A DNA stretch of 64,000 nt from Streptomyces sp. A 4/2 (lineage in GTDB: Bacteria > Actinomycetota > Actinomycetes > Streptomycetales > Streptomycetaceae). The notes below the pieces were generated by a model, which had not been told where the DNA came from, made no database searches, and was given only the letters and a program-made list of their open reading frames with translations. The translations under genes were made by a program, and so were the position numbers. Location: assembly GCF_940670765.1 (NCBI RefSeq), contig NZ_CALNVW010000046.1, positions 1-64,000 of the forward strand, read 5' to 3'. Below, in pieces: positions 24,977 to 32,268 of the stretch (position 1 is the stretch's first letter; every line of letters begins with the position of its first letter).

Positions 24977-27421
24977 ATGAGCAAGCCGTCCGACTCCGAC
25001 GCGGCCGTGAGCCTGTCCAAGAACACCCCGCCGGCCGCCGAGCGCCGACTCTATGTCGCGCGCGCCGAACTGGCCCTGGCGCTGCCGGACCACCTGGCCC
25101 TGCGGGACGTCCCGCTGAAGCCCGACCCGCTCGAGGCCCTGGCTGCCGCGGTCGCCGATGTCCGTGCCTCCCTCCAGGAGCGAGCCGACCTCGTCCTGGA
25201 CCTGGTCCCCGTCGCCGCGGGCAAGGTCGCCCGCCGGCGCAGCCGGCTGCTGGCCGCCGCCCGGCGCTCGACGAACGGTATGCCCGCCATCCCCGGGATG
25301 CCGCGCCAGGGTGGGGGCGGCTCCGGCTTCAGCCTCGACCGGCTGTCCTCGATCGGCTCGGAGATCGCCGCCGAGATGCGCGGCGCCCAGGCGCAGCGTC
25401 CTTCCGCGGGCAACCGCCCCCAGGCGCAGCGCATGCTCAACACGACCGACATGAAGGCCGCGATGGGGAAGTTCCACCCGGGCGTCAACCCGGTCTTCGA
25501 CCTTCAGCTGCTCCTGCGCACCTGCTCCACCGACCCGCACCGACCGCGTCTTCTGCTGGACCAGCTCCTCGCGGCCTTGGAGGGCTGGGCGGGCGACAAC
25601 TACCTGCGGCCTGTCGGGCTGAACCTCGGCCTCACCCGGCTGCGCGCCGACTCGGTTTTCTACCGTCAGCACTTCGACCGGCGCTTTGAGACGGGGCTCT
25701 TCGCCCCGCGCCGACGCGGGTGGGTGACCGGTGAGGAGATCGCCGGGCTGCTGAAGCCCCCGACCAAGCACAATTCCGCGGCGAACGTGATGCGCTCCGG
25801 CGGTGTGGTCCCGCCGCCTCACCCGGGGCTGCCCTCGTGGACCGGCCAGCCCGACCTGCTTCCGCTCGGCTGGGTCTCCCGGCCCGGCGGCGGAGAGCGC
25901 CTGGCCGGCATCCCGCTGCGCTACCTGCTCTTCGCTCTGTTCCTCGGCAAGGCTGGCTACGGCAAGACGGAGATGTCACTGGTCCAGGCGATCGCGTTGG
26001 CCCACAACGGGCACGGCATCCTGTTTCTGGATCCGCATGGGGACGGCTGGCAGAGGGCTCGCCCGTACCTCGCGCACCGTGAGCTCGCGCCGCGGATCTG
26101 GGAGATCGACCTGACCTCGCCCGACATGAACGCCATGGTCGCGTCCTGGAACCCGCTGTCGATGCAGAACCGCAAAGAGGAGGACATCCCCGACATCGTC
26201 CAGTACGTAGTCACTGGTTTCTCCAGCGCGTTGAACTGGAGTGACTCGGCGGGCCGCGCCAAGACGATCCTCACCCGCTCGGTCGAGTCGCTCGTGGAGC
26301 TGTCTCTGCTGCTCGCGAAGGCCGGAAAGCCCGAACTCGCTCCGACGATTTTCCAGATCCGCACGATCCTCACCGACGAGGAGTGGCGCGATGCGGTCGT
26401 CCCCTACCTGTCGAAGAACCTGAGGGACTTCTGGGAGAAGACCTACAAGAAGTACCCGGGCGAGGCGACGCCGGTCGTCACCAACATCATCGAGCGCCTC
26501 GACAGCAGCAACGCCGTGAAGGCCTTCCTCGGCTCGTCGCTGTCCACCTACGACATCCGCACCGCCATGGACCAGGGCAAGGTGGTCTTCATCTGCCCGT
26601 CGGGCACGGGCGACACCGACCGGATCGTTTCGTGCCTGCTGATCTACGACCTGTTCCGGGCCGGCCTGTCTCGCCGGGACATACCCGTGGCGGACCGTAA
26701 GGACTTCTACTGCTTCATCGACGAGCTCACCGCGGTCGACGGTGCGAGCAAGGGCACGTTGGCGGCGATTGCTGAGCAGTTGAGGAAGTTCCGGGTCAAG
26801 CTCTTGGCGATGACGCAGATGGCGCAGCGTCTGACCCCGACGACCAGGCAGGGGCTGCTGCAGAACTTGTCGGTGCTCTCGACGACCGCCAGCGACATCG
26901 ACGAGGCGCTGCTGGTGACCCGGCGCTGGGGCAAGAAGGTCGATCCGGACACCATCACCGCCCTGCGGCCGTACAACTACGTGATGTCGGTGACCCTGGG
27001 CGACGGGCGCACAGACCCGTTCCGGGTACGGGGCGCCAGCGTCGAGGAGCTGTACGAGGACTACCACCGTCCCGACGATCTGCCGAAGCTGTCGGCGTCC
27101 GTCGACCAGAACCTGCGCCGGCGCCCGGTCCGGGACATCCTCGACGACCTCCGTCGGCTCGACAACCGCATCATGCGTGCCCTCACCTCGATCGAGGTGC
27201 AGCCGGACGATGACGAGGACGTGCCCCGCGATCAGGGGGGCGCCGCAGACAACGGCGCCCCTGCCCAGGCCGAGGACGCGGCCGAGAGCGGGCGGGTTCG
27301 GATCAGCAAGGACCCGGGCACTGTGATCAGCGGCTCCCACGACGAGGAACCGCCGTACGACGAGGAAGAGCCGCCGTACGACGAGGACGGCGGCCCGGCC
27401 GGCGGGTCGGTGGTCGTATGA
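24977..27421 (+). CDS. VirD4/TraG-like coupling ATPase
   Basis: An 814-aa protein. The N-terminal 290 residues are without obvious membrane helices, unlike classical VirD4. Walker A GKAGYGKT is at about 323-330 and Walker B FYCFIDELTAV at about 576-586. A conserved MAQRL segment follows, and the C-terminal acidic tail contains repeated PPYDEEE-type motifs. Coupling proteins bring the relaxosome to the secretion channel. Because it lacks an anchor it probably relies on the preceding membrane protein, as in split coupling systems. Ribosome site GAAGGA. The stop overlaps the next start (ATGA). Confidence 0.85.
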   Translation: MSKPSDSDAAVSLSKNTPPAAERRLYVARAELALALPDHLALRDVPLKPDPLEALAAAVADVRASLQERADLVLDLVPVAAGKVARRRSRLLAAARRSTNGMPAIPGMPRQGGGGSGFSLDRLSSIGSEIAAEMRGAQAQRPSAGNRPQAQRMLNTTDMKAAMGKFHPGVNPVFDLQLLLRTCSTDPHRPRLLLDQLLAALEGWAGDNYLRPVGLNLGLTRLRADSVFYRQHFDRRFETGLFAPRRRGWVTGEEIAGLLKPPTKHNSAANVMRSGGVVPPPHPGLPSWTGQPDLLPLGWVSRPGGGERLAGIPLRYLLFALFLGKAGYGKTEMSLVQAIALAHNGHGILFLDPHGDGWQRARPYLAHRELAPRIWEIDLTSPDMNAMVASWNPLSMQNRKEEDIPDIVQYVVTGFSSALNWSDSAGRAKTILTRSVESLVELSLLLAKAGKPELAPTIFQIRTILTDEEWRDAVVPYLSKNLRDFWEKTYKKYPGEATPVVTNIIERLDSSNAVKAFLGSSLSTYDIRTAMDQGKVVFICPSGTGDTDRIVSCLLIYDLFRAGLSRRDIPVADRKDFYCFIDELTAVDGASKGTLAAIAEQLRKFRVKLLAMTQMAQRLTPTTRQGLLQNLSVLSTTASDIDEALLVTRRWGKKVDPDTITALRPYNYVMSVTLGDGRTDPFRVRGASVEELYEDYHRPDDLPKLSASVDQNLRRRPVRDILDDLRRLDNRIMRALTSIEVQPDDDEDVPRDQGGAADNGAPAQAEDAAESGRVRISKDPGTVISGSHDEEPPYDEEEPPYDEDGGPAGGSVVV

Positions 27422-28431
27422 CCATGATCAGCGAAGCCCCCGCTCCGATCGCGGAGCAGCGCGCCAGCTTCCACTCCATCGGCACCCGGGTACTCCATGT
27501 GCTGTACCAGCACCGGGTGATGTCCACCGATCAGCTGCAGCGGCTGCTGCTGCCGGCGGCGAGCGCCTCCTACCTGCGCCGTCAGCTCCGCGGCCTCCTG
27601 GCGGCCGGCCTGGTCCAGCGCATCTGGGCCGGCCACCAGCCCCAGGCGGCCGGGCAAGGGGAGCGCAAGACGCGGCGCCCGACCAAGCCGCCGTACCTGT
27701 GGTTCCTGACCGAGGAGGGCGCGCAGTCCGTGGAGGACGGCGGGGAGCTTCACCCGCGGCCCTACCGGATCACGCCGGAGGCGGTCGCTGGTGCCCGGCA
27801 GCAGCACACCCTGGCGGTCAACGAGACGGGCATCGCCTTCGCGCGGCACGCGGCTCGGCTGGGGCACGAGTGCGGCCCCCTCGACTGGACACCGGAGGTC
27901 GCCCACCGGATCCGGGATGGGCAGCGCCGTTTCGAAGATGATCATGTCATTAGCGATGCGGTCCTCAGCTACGTGCATGTGCGCCGGGGGCAGCGGGCGA
28001 TGATGACGCTGTTCCTGGAGCTGGACCGCGCCACGATGACCGCTGCCCGGCTGGCGGCCAAGATCGCGGCGTACGGCCGGATGCACGAGTACGTGCCGCA
28101 GCACCCCGACCGGGCCCGCCGGTCGGCGGCTTCGAGCCGGCCGGCGTGGCAGTACACCTACCCCGTCTTCCCCCGGCTCCTCGTGGTCCTGGACGGCAGG
28201 CCCTCGCCCACGCTCGCCTCCCGGCTCGCCGCGCGGACCGAAGACCTCTACACCCTGACCCGGGCGGATCCTCGGCTCTCGCGTCTGGCCGGCCGGCTGT
28301 CGATCGGCGTGACCACCCTGCAGCTCTTGCAGGAGCGGGGCCCGTTCGAGCCGATCTTCACGCCGCTCCTGCGCGGCACCCCCGAGCAGCGGCCTCCGCT
28401 GACCGACCTGTACCTCAAGACCGCTCAGTGA
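27418..28431 (+). CDS. Replication-relaxation (Replic_Relax) family protein
   Basis: A 337-aa protein. It opens with a winged-helix domain (about 20-75, RVLHVLYQHRVMSTDQLQRLLLPAASASYLRRQLRGLLAAGLVQRI). A nuclease-like or relaxase-like fold follows, with ISDAVLSYVHV, FLELDRATM and FPRLLVVLDG strands, typical of Replic_Relax proteins of Gram-positive plasmids. Some members are thought to nick DNA or start transfer; no catalytic Tyr is assigned here. It overlaps the VirD4-like gene by 4 nt, the position where a relaxase would be expected, and no other relaxase candidate is in the window. Confidence 0.75.
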   Translation: MTMISEAPAPIAEQRASFHSIGTRVLHVLYQHRVMSTDQLQRLLLPAASASYLRRQLRGLLAAGLVQRIWAGHQPQAAGQGERKTRRPTKPPYLWFLTEEGAQSVEDGGELHPRPYRITPEAVAGARQQHTLAVNETGIAFARHAARLGHECGPLDWTPEVAHRIRDGQRRFEDDHVISDAVLSYVHVRRGQRAMMTLFLELDRATMTAARLAAKIAAYGRMHEYVPQHPDRARRSAASSRPAWQYTYPVFPRLLVVLDGRPSPTLASRLAARTEDLYTLTRADPRLSRLAGRLSIGVTTLQLLQERGPFEPIFTPLLRGTPEQRPPLTDLYLKTAQ

Positions 28432-28482
28432 GCCGGCGCGGCCCACACGGCCGCGCCGCCACCGCACGAAGGACACCAGCTC

Positions 28483-29781
28483 ATGACCATCGCCACGGTG
28501 GAAGACACGCCGCCCGAGGGCGGCAGCATGATCCAGCTGACCGAGATCCTGCACCGCAGCACCAAGCTGAGGCAGCGCCGCTTCGAGATGCTGCCGATGC
28601 GCGGACCGGGCAGTCCGTTCACCGAACCCCAAGGGCGCAAGCCCGGCGACGTGACCGCCCCGGAGGAGCTGTCCGACCTCATCTCGTCGATGTCGGTCGT
28701 GGGCATGCTCGAACCCGTCCTGGCAGAGGAGATCACCGTCGCCGGCCGCGCCCCGACCATCCGCTTGGTCACCGGCGAGCGCCGCCTGCGGGCCATGCGC
28801 TGGGGTGCTCAGAACCTTCCGGACAACCCGCACTTCGCGGCGCTGGCCGCCGTCGTGTGCCCGGGCCCGCTCAGCGACGAAGAGCGGCATATGTGGAGAT
28901 TTGTGGAAAATTTCGCCCGGGAGCCTCTGCGGCCGGGTGAGCAGGCCGCTGCCCTGATGTACCAGCGGTGCGCCGTGCTGGTCGGCAAGCTGCTGCGGGC
29001 CGGCAAGCCCGTCCCAGGCCACGTCTACGCCATCACCGACAGCGTCGAGCGTTTCAAGGCGTTGGAGAAGATCCGCGGTACGGACCAGAGCTGCGCGGCT
29101 CCCTGGACTGAGGTCCTCGGCCGCCTCGGCCTCCAGCTCACCGAGCGCAAGGCCACCGAACTCGTTCGCGCCTTCCGGGAGCTGCCCCGGGAGCTGACCG
29201 AGGAGATGGACGAGGAGGCCGTCCGTCTCAACACCAGGATCAGGTTCGCGGCGCTGCGCCGCGGGCGGGAGGGCGCGGCGGCCGATATCTGGGCGGCGCT
29301 GAAGGGCAGCAGCCGACTGCACCTGCTGCCCAGTGCCGTCGACATCGGCCTGACGGCACCGGAGCTCGAGCCGGACGAGGTGATCGAGGCCGCGGAGGAC
29401 CGTCTGGAGCGGGCAAACGCAGGCCGCCGCCGCGCGCTCACCCGCGTCCCCGAGCCCCTCAACCCCGCGGACACGGAGACCGACGGAGGGGACGACGCCC
29501 AGGGGCCCGCCGACCAGGTCGAGCGCCCAGCTGTCGCCGCCGTTCTCGCTCCCCCCGCACAGGACACGCCACCGGCTCCGCCACCGGCTCCCGCTGCGGA
29601 CTCCCAGGTGGTCCGCAGCGCCCTCGACGGACTCCGCGGCCTGCTGGCCGAGGTCCGCGCGGGACGTGAAGTCGCCCGGTACGACCGGGGGTCGCTGCGC
29701 CTAGCCCTCCGCGAACTCGAACAGCACCTGGCCGACGCGGCCAACCTCACCACGACCCAAGAGAGCGAGACCGCCGCATGA
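28483..29781 (+). CDS. ParB-like nuclease-domain protein
   Basis: A 432-aa protein with a ParB/Spo0J N-terminal domain: VTGERRLRAMRW (about 95-106, the GERRxRA box) and RFVENFAREPLRPGE (about 140-154). A helical central region may contain a helix-turn-helix. The acidic Pro/Ala linker and C-terminal helix could dimerise. ParB proteins bind centromere palindromes and use CTP; others act as transfer or transcription factors. No ParA is in the window, so partition is not certain. The GGGGAGA palindromes are candidate sites (inference). Ribosome site GAAGGA. Confidence 0.8.
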   Translation: MTIATVEDTPPEGGSMIQLTEILHRSTKLRQRRFEMLPMRGPGSPFTEPQGRKPGDVTAPEELSDLISSMSVVGMLEPVLAEEITVAGRAPTIRLVTGERRLRAMRWGAQNLPDNPHFAALAAVVCPGPLSDEERHMWRFVENFAREPLRPGEQAAALMYQRCAVLVGKLLRAGKPVPGHVYAITDSVERFKALEKIRGTDQSCAAPWTEVLGRLGLQLTERKATELVRAFRELPRELTEEMDEEAVRLNTRIRFAALRRGREGAAADIWAALKGSSRLHLLPSAVDIGLTAPELEPDEVIEAAEDRLERANAGRRRALTRVPEPLNPADTETDGGDDAQGPADQVERPAVAAVLAPPAQDTPPAPPPAPAADSQVVRSALDGLRGLLAEVRAGREVARYDRGSLRLALRELEQHLADAANLTTTQESETAA

Positions 29782-30890
29782 CCACCGTTTCCCTTCAGAT
29801 GCCCCGAGTCGGCCAGCCGCTGCCCCTGCCCGGCCGCGGATGCGACTGCCGCGCCTGCGCGTTCTGGGCCGGCCCGGACGGACGGGGCGGCCCGGCGACC
29901 GTCGAACCGCTCTGCTCGGGCACCAACTCGGACTGCTCGTACTGCGGCTGCGCCGCGACTGAGGCGGGTTCACCCGCCGGTGCCTGCGGCGGCTGCCCGA
30001 TCCGCTGCGGATCGCGGACGGACATCGCCCAGTGGATGGCCGATGTGGGCGGAACTCTCACGTTCGACGACATCACCATCGACGGCACCCTGCCCGAGCT
30101 TCCGGCCTTCATCCCGATGACCGACGGCTCGGCCGTCACCCAGCTGGACGCCAGCCTGCGCTGGCCCGCGTACGGGGTTGGCCTCCGCCGCGTGTTCTCC
30201 CCCGACACGCACTCGATCTACCCCCGTTTCGCCGGCAAGCAGGCCCGCGAGGTCCTCGCTCTGCGCGGGGAGCAGAAGGCCGTCCTCGTCGGCTACGGGG
30301 AGGACCCGCTGGTCGAGGCGCTCTGGACGTACCGCAAGCGTGACGGCCTGATCGAGGAGATCGCCGCCCAAGGCTGGGACCTGGTGCTGGCCCCGAACTT
30401 TTCGATCTACGGCAACTGGCCGCGGACCGAGCACCTGCTCAACATGCGCCGATGCCTGCTGATCGCCCAGGAGCTGGCCGACGCCGGTGTGCCGACCGTC
30501 CCGAACATCTACTGGTTCCGGCTGGAGGACCTGAAGCGTTACACCTCCTGGATCGAGGACGCTCCGCCGCCCGCGATCGCCGTCAACCTGCAGACCGTCA
30601 GGGAGAACTCCAACTGGGACACGTGGGCTTTGCCCGGCCTGTACTGGCTGGCGGAGAACCTGCCGGCGGACATGCCGATCATCCTCACCGGGCTGTCGCG
30701 GATCGACCGGATCGCCCAGGTGGTCTCCCTCTTCGGCAATCGTCTGACCCTGGTCAGCCAGAATCCGCACCAGTACGCGCTGCACGGCGCGATCATGACC
30801 GCGAACGGCCGTGAGGACGTCCACGCCCGGCCGGGCGACGCCTTCGCCTCCACGGTCCAGTTCATGGCCTCACTCCTGCCACCGCGGTGA
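29778..30890 (+). CDS. Cys-rich DUF4417-like protein
   Basis: A 370-aa protein coupled to the ParB-like gene (ATGA). The first 80 residues carry about ten cysteines (CDCRAC, CSYCGC, CGGCPIRC), suggesting an iron-sulfur cluster or zinc site. The rest resembles DUF4417, a predicted barrel found in phages and plasmids: GYGEDPLVEALW, LVLAPNFSIYGNWPRTEHLLNMRRCLLIAQELADAGVPTVPNIYWF. The enzymatic role is unknown. The Cys-rich N-terminus is unusual and may mean a radical or redox enzyme; this is inference. Confidence 0.6.
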   Translation: MTTVSLQMPRVGQPLPLPGRGCDCRACAFWAGPDGRGGPATVEPLCSGTNSDCSYCGCAATEAGSPAGACGGCPIRCGSRTDIAQWMADVGGTLTFDDITIDGTLPELPAFIPMTDGSAVTQLDASLRWPAYGVGLRRVFSPDTHSIYPRFAGKQAREVLALRGEQKAVLVGYGEDPLVEALWTYRKRDGLIEEIAAQGWDLVLAPNFSIYGNWPRTEHLLNMRRCLLIAQELADAGVPTVPNIYWFRLEDLKRYTSWIEDAPPPAIAVNLQTVRENSNWDTWALPGLYWLAENLPADMPIILTGLSRIDRIAQVVSLFGNRLTLVSQNPHQYALHGAIMTANGREDVHARPGDAFASTVQFMASLLPPR

Positions 30891-30896
30891 ACGGCC

Positions 30897-30926
30897 GTCA
30901 CACGAAGGCCCCGCTCGGCACCTCTA
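30897..30926 (+). promoter_or_regulatory. Motif B element for Nudix-like gene
   Basis: GTCACAC, 15 nt, CACCTCTA. It starts 7 bp after the upstream stop codon and ends 97 nt before the next start. Confidence 0.6.
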
Positions 30927-31023
30927 TTGCCGATCCCCGCCCAGAGCTTCCGCAGGCCAGCTCCACCGGGCGCCACCACGACCGCATGCCCTGCCACGCG
31001 CCCCAGCCGAAGGGACACCGACG

Positions 31024-31707
31024 ATGAACAAGTACGACGCTCTCAGGGCCGCCCGGCCCGAATGGTTCAAGAACACCCCCGGCGGGATCGACATCGAGAC
31101 CTCCCCCGAAGCTGTCGCCCGCGCCGGAGGTGTCATCTACCAGGACACCAGGCGGATCGTGCTCTGCGACGCCGTGACCTTCCCCGGCGGCGCGCCCGGG
31201 ACCTACCTGCGCACGATGAGCGCCTCCCATCAGCCCGGTGCCGCTGTCCTCCCGGTGCTTCCCGACGGGACGGTCGTGCTCGTCGAGCACTTTCGGCATG
31301 CCACCCGGTCCTGGCATCTGGAAGCGCCCCGCGGGTTCGGCGCGGCGGGTCTGACCTCGACCGACACCGCGGCCAAGGAGCTGGGCGAGGAGATCGGAGC
31401 GCACGCCCCCGAGCTGCTCGCCCTCGGCCGGGTCCACCCCGACACCGGTGCCCTGGGCGACGAGGTCCGCCTCTTCGCCGCGCTCATCACCTCGGTCGGC
31501 GCACTCGCCACAGCCGAAGGCATCCGCAAGGCGATTGCCCTGACGTTCGAGGAGGCCGAAGGGATGGTCCGCGACGGCCAGATCACCGACGGTCTGACCA
31601 TCGCGCTGTTGTACCGGGCCCGGCTGCACGGCCTGGCCTCCCCCGCTGCTCGCCTGTACACCGCCTCGAAGCCCGCGGGCCGGCACAGGGCGGTGGCCGG
31701 CGTGTGA
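31024..31707 (+). CDS. Nudix-hydrolase-like protein
   Basis: A 227-aa protein with a Nudix fold pattern: strands with GAAVLPVLPDGTVVLVEHFRHATRSWHLEAPRGFG and a helix ending KELGEEIGA, matching the REUxEExGU half of the Nudix box. The first Glu of the canonical box (GX5E) appears to be replaced, so activity is uncertain. Nudix enzymes cleave nucleoside diphosphates linked to another moiety (for example ADP-ribose or NADH). ADP-ribose pyrophosphatase-like members often have an N-terminal strand domain, as here. It forms its own motif B unit and is followed by a terminator. Confidence 0.75.
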   Translation: MNKYDALRAARPEWFKNTPGGIDIETSPEAVARAGGVIYQDTRRIVLCDAVTFPGGAPGTYLRTMSASHQPGAAVLPVLPDGTVVLVEHFRHATRSWHLEAPRGFGAAGLTSTDTAAKELGEEIGAHAPELLALGRVHPDTGALGDEVRLFAALITSVGALATAEGIRKAIALTFEEAEGMVRDGQITDGLTIALLYRARLHGLASPAARLYTASKPAGRHRAVAGV

Positions 31708-31736
31708 TCCAGCCGCCCCGCGCCCGCCCCCCGAAC

Positions 31737-31768
31737 CCGCCCGCCGACCGGTCCCGGTCGGCGGGCGG
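31737..31768. terminator. Hairpin terminator after Nudix gene
   Basis: A 14-bp stem CCGCCCGCCGACCG/CGGTCGGCGGGCGG with a GTCC loop lies 30 bp past the stop. Confidence 0.8.
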
Positions 31769-31788
31769 TCGCGCTTCCTGCGGCGGGT

Positions 31789-31840
31789 GGAGATCTCTCC
31801 CCGGGTCTCGGTCACACGGAGGCCGGGTTCGACACCTCTA
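31789..31840 (+). promoter_or_regulatory. Palindrome plus motif B for effector operon
   Basis: GGAGATCTCTCC (31789-31800), related to the left-end palindrome array, sits 10 bp upstream of GTCACAC (31811-31817), 15 nt, CACCTCTA (31833-31840). It is the only motif B copy with this palindrome adjacent, so this operon may have extra control. Confidence 0.6.
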
Positions 31841-31872
31841 TCCGTCGAACCCGAAAAAGGAGGGCTTCCGTC

Positions 31873-32268
31873 ATGTCGACACCACCCGAGCCGCAGCAGG
31901 AGAGCACCACGCCCGACGCCGAGACCACCTGGAAGCTGTGGATCCTGATGGTCTGGCACCCCGCCCTGGGGATGCCCGTCGACCCCGTCGCCATCCTCGC
32001 GCTGGACACCGCCGAAGATGCCGAACCGGCGCAGCACGTCGTCTGGGTGCCCCTGGTCTACGACGAGGCCAACCCCTGGCGCGAGCGGCTGGCCGAGGGA
32101 GTCTCACCCGAGCGGATCGCCCGGTGGGAGTCCGAGGCTGGCGCATGCCAGATCGCCGCGGCCGACCTGCCCGAGGGCGCCCTGGACCTGCGGCACGCCG
32201 CCGATCTGCTCCTCGACGAGCTGCTCGGTGAGGTCATCCCCGCGCTGCCCCCGCGGACCGGTGCGTGA
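31873..32268 (+). CDS. Small acidic protein before effector-like genes
   Basis: A 131-aa soluble acidic protein (pI clearly low) with a strong AAGGAGG ribosome site. A Trp-rich core (TTWKLWILMVWHPALG, VVWVPLVYDEANPWRERL) leads into a helical C-terminus. No family recognised. Its stop overlaps the ATG of the 906-aa gene (TGATG). Small acidic proteins encoded directly before large secreted proteins often act as chaperones; a second one follows the pair at 37282. That role is inference. Confidence 0.6.
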   Translation: MSTPPEPQQESTTPDAETTWKLWILMVWHPALGMPVDPVAILALDTAEDAEPAQHVVWVPLVYDEANPWRERLAEGVSPERIARWESEAGACQIAAADLPEGALDLRHAADLLLDELLGEVIPALPPRTGA

